From Phoronis australis (Eukaryota > Phoronida > Phoronidae): a stretch of DNA of 64,000 nucleotides. Below the pieces are notes generated by a model. The model saw nothing but the letters and a program-made list of their open reading frames with translations. It did no database searches and was not told where the DNA came from. Positions within the stretch are counted from its first letter, which is position 1; each line of letters starts with the position of its first letter. A program made the position numbers and the translations under genes. This document shows positions 38,698 through 49,498 of this stretch, piece after piece. The stretch is taken from contig NMRA01000003.1 in the NCBI GenBank assembly GCA_002633005.1, positions 777,665-841,664 on the forward strand, in the 5' to 3' direction.

Positions 38698-41600
38698 TCA
38701 GATGCAACAATATTGATAAACGGTATATAAAAATTTGCTAACGTTGCTTAGGAGGAATTCGTTAAGAACAAAGTCAAGGTTAGGACTACCATTCAGTAAT
38801 AATGTAACTCTAGTAGGGATATTATTACAAGAATTGAGAGCGTTAACAACTGATTGGTTATCATTGAGTGCACGAAAGAGTGAGTCTCTCAGGGATTCGA
38901 TGAGGGGACATTTGAAGAAAATATGAGGATAAGATTGATGGTCACCACATTTACAGTTTGGAGATACATTACTAAAGTTGTGCCTGAACTTGTCAGAGTT
39001 GAGGAAAAGGCCACATCTTGATCTGTACAATGCTATTTCGTTATCGCGGGTAAGGGAGAATTGAGTCAAGGGTGTTGAGTTATCAAAATTATGAAAAACA
39101 GTTCTAAAATTATTTTTTATACTCGTAAAAGAGTTGCTTTCCTTAACAGAGACTGGAAGAGAATTCCAGTTGTTGATGCACATCATGACTGTAGACCTTC
39201 TGAATGCCTGACTGAACGACGGAGGAATTGCATATGGGGTGGAGAATCTCAAATCACTACGATGGCCTTGTCTAATATATAGATCAAATATTTTTTTGAC
39301 AGACACGTTGTTGACATTGTTTATTACCTTGAACGTAAATGTGGTCATGTGAAGATTGCGTCGAGTAGACAGTTTGGGCCACTTGAGATTATTCAAAACC
39401 TTAACACTATTGGATCCCCTGTAAGCTCCAGTTATGAGTAAGGCGGCTTGATATTGTAACTTCTCCAAATGTTGGAGTGCACCCGTATTGGCAGACTGAT
39501 ATATAATATCACAATAATCAATGTGTGGAAGTACAAAGGACTTGAACAAAACTTCTAAATGTGTAGAATTCAGATGACGAGAGACAAGCTTAAGTGGGTT
39601 AATTAGTTCCTGAGTTTTTTGTACGAGCTCCCGAACGTGAGGGGTGAATGAGAGTTTTTCATCTAACAGTATACCCAGATGTCTGTGCGACTGTTTTCTA
39701 GGAATGATTTCATCATTAAGTTTAAGGTCATAAGACGGGTCAACAAGGAAGAGAGCATTAATAGATTTGGAGAAGGTAAGGTCAACGCTTTTTTCTGGTT
39801 TAAAATTCATTCTCCATTCTTGTGACCAATAGCTTAGTTTATTTAAGTCGTGTTGAAGCTGCAAAGAACATTCAGGGCTGCTCCCTGCGAAGGGGTAAAA
39901 AAGCGCCGTGTCATCTGCATAAAGGTATGTGCTACATGACAGGTTATCAGGAAGGTCATTAATATAAACCAAGAAGAGAAGAGGGCCCAATACGCTACCC
40001 TGCGGTACACCTGCGTTTACAAATCCAGGATGGGATAAAATTGAAAGTACGCCATCGACACGAACACTGTATGTTCTTTCGGAGAGATATGAGGTGATCA
40101 TGTTTAAAAGATTACCAGTAATGCCATAGGATCGAAGTTTGTGAAGTAGAAGGTCGTGAGGGACACAGTCGAAAGCAGAAGCTATATCTAGAAAAATGGA
40201 CCTGACACTCTCTCCCTTCTCAAAATGTAAATGAATCTCATGTACTATTTCAACAAGTTGTGCCACGGTGCTGTTCCCACGCAAAAAACCAAATTGACGA
40301 TGATAGATCAAGTTGTTTTGTTTGAGAAATGTAAGAATACTTTGAGCAATGATCTTCTCAAAGATTTTGGACAGGGTGTTAAGTAATGTTATTGGGCGAT
40401 AATTTGAAATTTCAGTTTTGGAGCCTTTTTTGTGTATGGGGACCATAATTCCATGTTTCCAAGAAGACGGATAAATGCCTAGCTGAAGAAGTTTGTTAAA
40501 CAGATTGGTCAGGGGCATGGTAATTTCGTTGGCAATCATTTTGATCATCTTGCTGGTTATTAAAGCTGTGCCATCATTCTTATTGGGGTCAATTTCATTG
40601 AGATACTTCCGGACATCAGTTTGATTAGCCGGGATGTCAGACAGTTGATTGAGACAACGTTCACGAAGAAAGGGAAAGTTACTTACTTCAGTTGGTGTAA
40701 TGTGGCTTTTGTTCGTGAAAAATTTGAGAAACAAATCACACTTGTCACTACTACGTGAGGCTAGGTTACCATTATAGTTGATGACAGGATAGGAGGATTG
40801 CTGTTGACTGCCGCGTATTTTATTGATGATGTTCCAGTATTCTTTGGAATTCTTGCTTGCGCTGTTAATTTGTTGAAAAAGCTTGTGTCGGTGATCAGCT
40901 TTGGCTTGATTTACTAAAGTTTCAACCAGACGTGACTGCTCCTTGTATCTGTTGTAGATTATAGTGTTGTTAGATCTTCTGAAAGAGCTGTAAAGTCTGT
41001 TTCTTGTGCGGATTGCCCGTTTAACATTACTGTTGAACCACGGTTTGCTGTTGTGTTTAATTATCTTTTCAGTTGATGGGATGTTGTTTTTTAAGATTTC
41101 ATAGAGAGTACTAGTGAAGAGTGAAACAGTGTCATCAATGTCGCCAGTGTTCAATATGGAATCCCAGTCAGTGTTGGTGATATCCTGACGCAGTTTATCG
41201 GTGTCGACCTGATCATATTTCCAGTTGGTTCGAGTGGTGTGTTGCTCTTTAACCGGTTTTTTAAGTGTTAGAGTGGTTTCGATAGTGTGGTGATCAGAAT
41301 TGCCAACAGGAGGTAGTACAGAACATGAGTCAATGATACTCAAATTGTTTGTTATACACAGGTCAATACATGAATGAGAAACGTCGGTGATACGGGTTGG
41401 CTCATTAATTAGTTGTATGCAGTCATTAGACAATAAAATATCAAACAATTGTAGTCCGGCCGTATTGTCATGATCATCATTGTACCATGTAGAGTTTCGG
41501 GCATTGAAATCACCATTTATGATTATACTAACGCTATTGCGGTTAAGTTCCGCTAACTGATCCGCTAGGGCTTTGAAGTAGAGTTTTCTTTCAGTTGGAG

Positions 41601-42405
41601 ATTGAGAAGGTGAGCGATAAAACAACCCATAGTAAATTTTTCTGTGATCGAAATAAATTTCGATCCAGCAGTTGCATAACTGAGGACAAGTTAAGCTAGG
41701 ACATAATTTAAATGAGAGTGTGTTTTTAGTGAATAAAATGATACCACGGCCACTGTTGCTGTGATACGAAACACTGTAACCAGGAATGATTAGTTCATTA
41801 TCAAGGTCGTCTTTGGTAACATTACAAGTTTCACAAAGAGCGACAATCATATAATCGTAAGACAGAACAAAGTTTTTTAGAAGTTGGAATCTGGAGAAAT
41901 TGTTGGATTTAATACTGTTAATATTTGAAAATAAGATTTTAAAGGTAGTATTGTCTTCAGGCCCAGGATTTTCTTCAACATCGCCAGCTAAAAGGAGGCA
42001 CATGCCAATGACGATTCCGTAATCCATACAGGTGTTACATAAACAATAGTAAGACACATCAGTAAGCTGAACCCGCATAGCGTGATATCTCATTCGATGC
42101 CGGTGAGAGGAATTGAACTGTGACCATGAGGGGGAAAACAATGTAAGACCAGAGAAACTCACACTACTCGAGGCACTCAAAGGATAGCCGTATTTAACAA
42201 TTAATACACCAATGCTTGTTGAAAATTCAAGGGTTGTTAAATGAATAAGGTAGTCTGGACAACTAGGGTAGTCATTTTTAAAAAACAAAATTATATCATA
42301 GGCTCGCTTACAGGTACATAAATAGCAACTTAGTTGAAAAGCACAACATATAAATTCAATCTTGGGAAACCAGTTAGTTCTGTTGCAAGTGAATACAAAA
42401 CACAT
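38698..42405 (-). CDS. LINE polyprotein: 2A leader, APE endonuclease, reverse transcriptase
   Basis: Mediates target-primed reverse transcription of the element. The frame is open from a stop near 42474. The first ATG is at 42405, giving 1,235 aa; several later ATGs before the 2A motif are also possible. A Cys-rich hydrophobic leader (1-140) ends in the 2A motif GDVEENPGP (141-149). The APE endonuclease (about 155-380) shows FSNINS, LCETC (Glu192), INGDFNA (296-302) and SDHH (370-373). The RT (about 640-870) shows FLDIASAFD with Asp740 and Asp746, GVPQGSVLGPLLF (799-811) and YADD (829-832). A Cys-x-Cys...His...Cys knuckle (1151, 1153, 1161, 1166) lies near the C-terminus. In the usual FLDISKAFDKV block, Lys-to-Ala and Lys-to-Cys changes are seen; the catalytic Asp residues are kept. 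No stop or frameshift is present. No separate ORF1 was found. Confidence 0.93.
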   Translation of the reverse strand: MCFVFTCNRTNWFPKIEFICCAFQLSCYLCTCKRAYDIILFFKNDYPSCPDYLIHLTTLEFSTSIGVLIVKYGYPLSASSSVSFSGLTLFSPSWSQFNSSHRHRMRYHAMRVQLTDVSYYCLCNTCMDYGIVIGMCLLLAGDVEENPGPEDNTTFKILFSNINSIKSNNFSRFQLLKNFVLSYDYMIVALCETCNVTKDDLDNELIIPGYSVSYHSNSGRGIILFTKNTLSFKLCPSLTCPQLCNCWIEIYFDHRKIYYGLFYRSPSQSPTERKLYFKALADQLAELNRNSVSIIINGDFNARNSTWYNDDHDNTAGLQLFDILLSNDCIQLINEPTRITDVSHSCIDLCITNNLSIIDSCSVLPPVGNSDHHTIETTLTLKKPVKEQHTTRTNWKYDQVDTDKLRQDITNTDWDSILNTGDIDDTVSLFTSTLYEILKNNIPSTEKIIKHNSKPWFNSNVKRAIRTRNRLYSSFRRSNNTIIYNRYKEQSRLVETLVNQAKADHRHKLFQQINSASKNSKEYWNIINKIRGSQQQSSYPVINYNGNLASRSSDKCDLFLKFFTNKSHITPTEVSNFPFLRERCLNQLSDIPANQTDVRKYLNEIDPNKNDGTALITSKMIKMIANEITMPLTNLFNKLLQLGIYPSSWKHGIMVPIHKKGSKTEISNYRPITLLNTLSKIFEKIIAQSILTFLKQNNLIYHRQFGFLRGNSTVAQLVEIVHEIHLHFEKGESVRSIFLDIASAFDCVPHDLLLHKLRSYGITGNLLNMITSYLSERTYSVRVDGVLSILSHPGFVNAGVPQGSVLGPLLFLVYINDLPDNLSCSTYLYADDTALFYPFAGSSPECSLQLQHDLNKLSYWSQEWRMNFKPEKSVDLTFSKSINALFLVDPSYDLKLNDEIIPRKQSHRHLGILLDEKLSFTPHVRELVQKTQELINPLKLVSRHLNSTHLEVLFKSFVLPHIDYCDIIYQSANTGALQHLEKLQYQAALLITGAYRGSNSVKVLNNLKWPKLSTRRNLHMTTFTFKVINNVNNVSVKKIFDLYIRQGHRSDLRFSTPYAIPPSFSQAFRRSTVMMCINNWNSLPVSVKESNSFTSIKNNFRTVFHNFDNSTPLTQFSLTRDNEIALYRSRCGLFLNSDKFRHNFSNVSPNCKCGDHQSYPHIFFKCPLIESLRDSLFRALNDNQSVVNALNSCNNIPTRVTLLLNGSPNLDFVLNEFLLSNVSKFLYTVYQYCCI
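41959..42018 (-). other. 2A ribosome-skipping motif in the LINE ORF
   Basis: This segment encodes a hydrophobic stretch (GIVIGMCLLLA) followed by GDVEENPGP, an exact match to the 2A consensus D(V/I)ExNPGP. In known 2A peptides the ribosome fails to join the last Gly and Pro, releasing the upstream product and restarting at Pro; here the break would fall between codons 41962-41964 and 41959-41961. The endonuclease-RT product would then start at Pro. 2A motifs near the N-terminus are known in trypanosome and some invertebrate (sea urchin and others) non-LTR elements. A hydrophobic run before the motif recalls forms reported to act as signal sequences when skipping fails. Confidence 0.88.
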
Positions 42406-42942
42406 AGATAATGATTGACCTAAAGATATGTACAGAGGAAATATGATCAAATAGTAACGGACAAAAGAAGGTTAAAAATAAGAGTTTGAAAACTCAAATT
42501 CGCTGAAGAAAACACAAAAAGATGTATTGAAGATTTCTCACTTTGGATAAATTAGCTGTAACACGTTTTAGACTTGATAAAAGGCTATGAGTTCTTACCA
42601 CTATAGGCCACCCAGTAATGACTGAACAGCTCATGTGTTCGGTGGTGTCTTCTGAATTGAAGTAAACTTTCTCACAGATTGAAACACCAGTTTTCACTGG
42701 GATTATTTCAACTTGATACTCATTATAAACTAAATTATGGTGACAGACAGTGCTCAACGTGATTTTTTCACGGGCAAGTTAAAACAGTAATAACTAATTA
42801 ATGATATGGGGAATCATTCTGAAACCCACAACAAAAATCACATGTAGTTGTAGATTCTGCACCTGACTGCCAGAGAACAGAACAAGTGCCTAGAAATTAA
42901 AATAAATATTATAGTGAGTGAGAGGTGTCAATAACATGACCG

Positions 42943-42955
42943 AACACTTACACTT
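42943..42955 (+). repeat. Target-site duplication, 5' copy
   Basis: AACACTTACACTT directly beyond the 5' end of the LINE, identical to 38452-38464. Confidence 0.85.
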
Positions 42956-42985
42956 GAGTCCGAAATTTTAGATATTCTCGGAGTA

Positions 42986-43068
42986 ATGAACCTTCGGAGT
43001 TGTGAACCTTTGAAGTGGTGAACCTTCGGAATAGTGAACGTTTGGAGTAGTGAACCTTAGGAATAGTG
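42986..43068 (+). repeat. Minisatellite, 16-bp unit x5, next to the LINE
   Basis: About five diverged copies of TGAACCTTCGGAGTAG. The array begins about 30 bp outside the LINE's 5' target-site duplication. Confidence 0.85.
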
Positions 43069-43109
43069 GGTTGTTTCCATTTCCAACGATGTAAACAACT
43101 TAAGTACGC

Positions 43110-43445
43110 TAACACGCAAAAATACAATCAGATGAAACATTACCGACTAAACATTTCCGTCCGAGTACGAAACGAGGTGTAATTACTCATTTAAAAACGC
43201 CTGATTTGAAAGTTGGGCATGGGTAACGCGAGAACGTTCTATTTCTGGACCACATTGCATCCGAACTTTAAGTCCCGTTCTTTGCGAGCAACCGTCACGG
43301 CATCCTCATTTCTGGTATTACGAATTCTGTCTTATCTCACGAACATAGAGCTGAGAGTCATGACCGTCGCGTATACAGATTTCCCTTCCCCCTAATTAAG
43401 CTGTGTCACGGACCTTACCGAAAACTCTACAGTGTCGACATGTAA
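43110..43445 (+). repeat. Dispersed repeat A, + copy
   Basis: About 335 bp that recurs in reverse orientation at about 51195-51541. Long blocks are shared, for example AACGCGAGAACGTTCT, GCGAGCAACCGTCACGGCAT and ACAGTGTCGAC. No coding frame or terminal repeats were recognised. The copies differ at many positions, so the family is old. Confidence 0.8.
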
Positions 43446-43904
43446 AAGTAGGATGCGTATGTTGACCAAACATGAAAACCTAACTCCTAATGTGGTGTGA
43501 ACGTAGCTTGAAACCATCCTAAAATAAGGCAGATAAATAATCCTGAAAAGCTGGGAACGGGTAAGCCTGCAAACACAACAGTCGACGACATCAATCTTTG
43601 AACGCCATAATAGCCGCTCACCTACACTGTGGAACTAAAGGACTGCACGTCCAGCGAGTGCACTTGTATGGGCCACGCGCGAAAAGCATCTTGGTGCCAG
43701 GTCATCTATTAATTTCAGATAAGCAGGAATTTATATCTAAATAAAGCTAATAATACAAACATAAAAAATTACTTTGCTACTCGTTTACTGTCAGGTCATG
43801 ACACATTGTTACGGGCATCCTAAGATATCATATGGTTGATAAAATATAAGCACATGTGTTACACTTTTTGCACGCATTGTTCTGTTGCCATTTGTGTGTA
43901 TCTA

Positions 43905-44090
43905 AATATGCACGCACCCAGCCTATAATATAGGGGTGCTCGAATTTTTCAGTATGTGGACCTTTTACTAAAAAAACGTGGACTAAAAAAACGGCGTGCA
44001 TTCGCGCCGAATTCCTGTGTACTCATTTCTCTGAGGCGGACCTTTCGAGCCCCCGAGCCCCCCCCCCCCAGGGTGCGCGCATGTCCAAAC
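43905..44090 (+). repeat. Partial copy of a GC-rich 'GGCGGATCCAGG' family element
   Basis: Shares CCAGCCTA(A/T)AAT, GCGGACCTTT-ACTAAAAAAA and the C-rich CCCCCGAGCCC ... TGCGCGCATGT blocks with the fuller copy at 60185-60500, in the same orientation. Confidence 0.65.
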
Positions 44091-44231
44091 AAAATGGCAG
44101 ATCCAGCTAGTATTGGAGATCTGACTAACATTAGAGACCGGGCTTTTATGGGAGACACGGCGTTTTTTAATTTCAGGGTACCTATTGCTGCTCAGAATTT
44201 AGAAACTTTGCTATGCAAGCCTATGGATGCA

Positions 44232-44303
44232 GTGGGACATTCCCAGATGAAAGGAATTCTGGGTAGGATATGGCAGTAGTATTCCTATGTGTTAGGGATA
44301 ACC
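44232..44303 (+). repeat. Half of a palindromic MITE-like repeat
   Basis: GGGACATTCCCAGATGAAA, then CAGTAGTATTCCTATGT and GGGATAACCTAT, match the right half of the complete palindrome at 61300-61432. Confidence 0.7.
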
Positions 44304-46128
44304 TATGTGTCTATATTATGTTATTTTATCTTTACAGACATCATTTCACTCCTCGTTGTGCTTTATTGGATTAAATGCAAAGAGCGTCGGGAAAACCGCT
44401 GGAACTCCTCCGAAACGCTAGCATTCAAAAACGTTCAACATCAGCATGAGCTCAATATGTTATGTCTGCAAAATTAGTGGTTCCCGCCTCTATTGCAATT
44501 AGCAGATTTTGAGGGCCTGTTTCGGAAAAATTACCAAGTAGTTTATTAGTTAAGTAGATAATATTATTACTAATGTACAGTCAAGTAAGTCAAAATTAAG
44601 ACAAAACTTATATCAAACACTTAAAAGTCAAACTTAAGATCTATTTCTTGAATAGGTTTTGAGACAAATTTAACATTTATTTTAAAATTTACAAAAATTA
44701 AGATTTGTCTTAGCTAAGTCAGTCTTGCTGGAACAGGCCCTTGTACTTTAAAAGGCATCTTTTACGTTTACAGGATTTATATTCTTTCTGTTAAAAACAG
44801 ATTAAAAACTACTGACCAATGACCTGGTGGGTTGCTGTTTTTTTTTTCAAATTTAATATTTCAATTTTGAGTTCGATCTTTTCCTAGGAGCTAGCAAGGG
44901 ATGAGTTCGTCCCTTGAACTTAATCTAAAAATGACAGGTGGTAAAACACTTTGAAATCCGGTAAACATTATGTATTAAAAATGCTAGCCTTTGATCCTAA
45001 TAGGAGTGGGCCTTCGTCAGGAATGAAGACAAATGATGTGAAATGCTGTCTTATACCAAACTGTTAAAAAATACAAGGGGGGAGAGAAAGAAAAAGAGAG
45101 ACGAAATGGGAAATGGGAACAGTTGGAGGAAGTTTATTGAGACCGCTGTTCTCGTGGATGTTGAAAAACAAAATCAATGACATTGTCCAGGTGTGAGAGT
45201 GATCAAGATTCCCAGTCATCACACTGTGCTGCTGTGGCCATATGACGTGAAATGTTCCTTCACCGGAAGCGAAGAACCATCACGGATAGTTTTACGGTGT
45301 CCATTGAAACGCGGGTAGAGCGGGTACCCGGTATTACCAGTGTACCAGTCTTGAGGACTGTGGTATATATATAATGACAGATGACTTGCACATAAATTTA
45401 CCTCTATTTTCCCACTAGGTTGTTGAATTTTGACCTTATTTTGAATGTACTGGCATCTGGGTTTATTACATGGGAAGGTACCACCAGCGGGTGTATCACT
45501 GATGGCGACTTTTCGTTAGATAATCTACTACCTGTGTGTACGTGGCTGTTTAAATGTCAACATTGGAGGTTCCGGGAAAACAGTGGCGAGTTTGGGATCA
45601 TATGTTTGGCTATCGCCCTTTGGCGTGTTGAAGACATTTAGAAATTACGAAATATTTTCAATTCAAACAAATATTTGAATCTACAGAAACAGTGTTGTTT
45701 ATAAGGATCTGAATTCTATAATGTGGCGGTGGGAATATGTCAAAGAATAGAAACTAGTGTTTCAAAACAGAAAGAGAATCTTGGGATTTTTAGGAGGATA
45801 AAATTTCCCACAAAGATTTTTTCACCAGAGCTAGAGTATCGTTGTGGTGAGCAAGAACAAAAAACGTTGGAGAGTGTGACCAGGGTGTTCGAAATGGGGT
45901 CAGTTTGCGACCGGTGGGTAATGGTTGGTTGACATTCGTGGCGACCAGGGTGAGGGACGTAACAGGGGACGACTGGGGGTTGAAACTGGTTGCGACCGGA
46001 GGAGTTGCATTGTGCTCACATTTTGTTCGCTCCCCACCTAACTTCCCACGCACATGGTTTAAAGCGAAAAAATAACATTCGCTGTATTCTCAGCACTGTT
46101 TCATTGGTGTCATGTTGTTTAGATATTC

Positions 46129-46975
46129 TTAAACGGAGAATGCCACCCAAAAAACAACCTATTTTGTATCAATTTAGATCGAGTAGTTCCACTCGATAAC
46201 AGCAAGTTCAGTTGTTTTACCTGACACCAATGACGTAATCGGTTCGAACGCAGTCTGTTCAGCCGTTCACAACACGCTTACTGGTGTCAACTTATCGCTT
46301 GAATGCATCGTTTTACACCAATAAATAATCAAATTTCGATGTAAAACCCTTACAAATACAATAAGTTCTTAAACAAACGTGTTGTTTTATTTCACTGTTA
46401 CGGATTTATAGATATTTGAACGTACGCGGGTAGCCTACAGAGTTTGGTCAAGGAGTGTAGACTCCTAGGTTCGGTAGGCCAATTTATCATGGTCGATAGC
46501 GGGAGTTTGGGTGTTCGGTGGTAAATTCGAATCATTTTTCCGTGAAATACAGACATGAAAGATAGCTGTGTGTTGTACTTTTAGGCTTGCGATTTTTTCA
46601 GTTTTAAACACACAAAACGCTTGTTATCCCAGCCAGTGCCTCGGAACCCGATTAGGCCCGTCGAGGCCGCCGGGAGTGGACATCACGAACAAAAAACCAG
46701 CTTAAGTTGGAAACCAAACCTCCAGTCACGAAAAGACTACACTAGTGAGCCAAAGAAATAATGCGCACGTAATTATTTTGGTGAATAAGCCACGAAACTG
46801 CAATCTAGTTACTTGTCGGGGTGGCGAAGTCAAGATGCCCTTTTGCAGAACCGTCAGGGCAAAAGTTATACACTACTAACAATGACGTGAATAACGTACT
46901 TGTATATCTAAAATAAAGATTCCCCTAACATGTGACCATAGCAGTCGAGTTATTGTTTCAAAGGCCGTGATCCAA
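46129..46975 (+). mobile_element. TTAA-type DNA transposon, incomplete copy
   Basis: Starts with TTAA (46129-46132) and the terminal sequence ACGGAGAATGCCACCC, then follows, in opposite orientation, the right half of the complete copy at 51542-53145. Shared blocks include TGTATCAATTTAGATCGA, GACACCA(A/G)T and AATAAAGATTCCCCTA. Similarity stops near 46975 and no matching second terminus was found, so this is a truncated or internally deleted copy. Confidence 0.7.
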
Positions 46976-47100
46976 ATGCTGTTTTTTACTTAACCTGGAT
47001 TTGCCGGATAAAGTTTTTTCTTTGCAGTTTCATGTAGCTTAGGCATAGTTTATTATGATTTAAGGAGGTGACCGTTCGCAGCCCTTGAGCATTTAAAATA

Positions 47101-47412
47101 TGCAAATTAAGGTCGCCATTATGCAAAATTCTATTTTTGCTTATAATTTCCTTACCAAGCACTGCAGCCAGATAATTTTGGCGTTTTTACCCATGTTTTC
47201 ATGGTCAAAGAATTTAATAGTGCAGGTTTTTTGGTGAATACATTGTTAATTTGCATAATTTATGCAAATTAAGGCCGTCATTATGCAAAATTCTATTTTT
47301 GCTTATAATTTCCTCACAAAGCACTGCAGGCAGGTTATTTTGATGCTTTCACCCATGTTTCCATGGTCAACGAATTCAGTAGTGAAAGTTTTTGGGTGAA
47401 TGAATTGTTAAA
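47101..47412 (+). repeat. Tandem repeat, about 162-bp unit x2, with octamer motifs
   Basis: Two copies start TGCAAATTAAGG and share CATTATGCAAAATTCTATTT, AAGCACTGCAG and CATGGTCAA. POU-type octamers ATGCAAAT occur at the start of each copy and in reverse as ATTTGCAT near 47250. Confidence 0.85.
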
Positions 47413-49498
47413 CATTATTCATCACACTAGCGACTAGTGCATGACAACTGTGTAAAAATTGCAGAATACGAGATTGCAGCTAATAACGTGACAGAAGCCG
47501 GTAACAGCTACAAACCGGATAGGTAAGGCGGCTCAGTTAGTTACATAAGAGATGTCACAAGGGAATATTGATTTTACTTGTATGGGAGATTCCGGTACAT
47601 GTATACTATCTCAAGCAGTATCTAAAGCTTCCATTGTCAGGTAAATATTTACCACGAATTTATGAACACGTGCACACGTGCGAGGCTCTCGGTATACTGC
47701 TAATACATGGGGGACTACAGCAGGAAGTAACACTATACCGCATTTGAGACATAGGACGTAAGTGTTTATTAGAGTTTTACCACAGCCGATTATTTCAGGA
47801 ACTTCTTTGTCGTGTATTGTCATTGAAACTTGTCCATTATTACGTGGAGACATTATTCTGCACCCTCCTCTCACAGCGCACGATGAAAAGTAAAAAATTA
47901 CGACTTTTTGTAAGAACATCTCCCGATAACTTGACTTTGGCGAGACCCGTCAGTGAAGCTCATTACAAAAAAGACCACCTGGTATTACAGTAAAACCTCG
48001 CCAATTTAAGACACAATATGTCGGACAGGTGAAATTGTATTCAGTACCAGAATGATGCTTTGCCACATCTCAGTTCAGTCTAAACCATAGCCACTAACAG
48101 AAAATATACTGAAAAATTGTGGCCGATCACAACATTATTAGAAGCCCTCGAAAAAGTGCAATGTGCGCGTTTATTATATGTCGAAACTGGAGAGGTTTTA
48201 CCGTACTATCGCAAATGCATAAAATTAAACTATATTAAAACAGCATTTCACAGGTGAGCGGATCTAATGTCAAAACTAGTAGGTCAAGCCACGAGCTATA
48301 CCTGGTAGAGCTGAATGCGGTGAAGGTTTGATCGGCAGACAGACAACAAAATCGCTATCCGTACAATGGTGATTAATTAAGCATTGAAGCTGAGATGCAA
48401 GTGTAATATTTATAAGTGACAATGCTGACGGTCATGTATCCAGACAGGGTAAGTGTAAATTTGCGTGGCTGTAAAGTTGTAAAGGAACGGAGATATACGT
48501 TTATTATGGTTAGTGCATCTACATCTCTTCACACGTAACAGGTTTCAAATCTAATCATGTTTGACTCTGGTTAGATTCTGTCCCATTCTAAAGTATAAAG
48601 TTTTTTTTTTTTTATTTTTCCATTCGTATTCCACTAAGCAAGAAATTCAACAGCGTGACATTTGGTGTGAATGTTAGTCCGGGTGCTTCAACACAAGGAG
48701 ATCTCAATTTACACTCAGTTTCGTGATTTTCGATTTGACACAATGGCATGTGTTTAGGACTTATAGTTTTAGCACATGTTGCTGTGTGGTTTTGATAATG
48801 GCCGAAGTCTAAAAAATACGCCGTGAATTAATGATAGTAGTTACAACGTATTGATTAAGGTTCAAATTATGAACACATCTTCCCATAATGCGGCCATGCA
48901 GCATTCCCGGTTCTTCCCTGCTGATTTGTAAGTGAAATATAAGAAATGCAGTGCACATCCTGTTTACAGCGTCACTGCACTGTAGAAAAAACAGAAACCT
49001 CGACACGAATGATTGTGCTCTAGTTTTACCGGCACTAACTCTTGCTCATACATTAGTCTGTCAACATCTTTTTGAGTTCAAGACGTCTTCAAAATATTGT
49101 TTGGTCACACAAAAATGTTCATCTGGGGCTAAATTCATTACAAGTGTTCTTAAACGAGTACTGACTTGTGACATAGGCCTACCCAAACATGTCATGGTGT
49201 CTAAACTAACCATTTTATCTCCATCTATTTACCACAAATGACGGATGGGTCACTGGTCACTGACTATTGTATTAAACCATCTCTCCGTCCTAGTTTTCAA
49301 TAGAAAAGGAACCACAGAGCATACTCGGGAATGAATAAAAGAGTGTTGCATTTTGCCTGTCTTCGTTTTTTTGACAGAATGAGGTTTTATTTTATTTTCA
49401 GGAAATTACTAGAAAGTTGCTCAGTTTCCACATAATACGGTAGGAGCATCAACGAAAGCCACGTGACGTAACTACAACACTTATTGTTAACTGCAGAA

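Larger units (their letters stand above)
38465..42942 (-). mobile_element. Apparently full-length non-LTR retrotransposon (APE-type LINE with 2A)
   Basis: An element of about 4.5 kb lies on the minus strand. It is bounded by an exact 13-bp direct repeat, AACACTTACACTT, at 38452-38464 and 42943-42955, read as the target-site duplication. At the lower-coordinate (3') end a run of T on the + strand (38463-38472) is the element's poly(A) tail, partly overlapping the duplication. Inside are a 5' leader of about 470 bp, one long ORF and a 3' UTR of about 230 bp. The perfect duplication, poly(A) tail and uninterrupted ORF indicate a recent insertion. Domain order (APE endonuclease, RT, C-terminal zinc knuckle) places it in the CR1/L2/Jockey-like group. 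The exact clade needs a phylogeny. Confidence 0.9.
43446..49498. other. Repeat-bearing intergenic region before the SLCO gene
   Basis: Apart from the repeats listed, no exon-like frame was accepted. An ATG-initiated 102-codon minus-strand frame at 47611-47919 is not recognisable. A TGACGTAA cAMP-response-like site at about 49464 lies 30 bases before the SLCO start codon. A T run of about 16 bases lies near 48601. Confidence 0.4.

Noticed and set aside
47611-47919. ATG-started 102-codon minus-strand frame
   Set aside because: No similarity recognised, no promoter or splice context, and it lies between repeats. Could be revisited with expression data.
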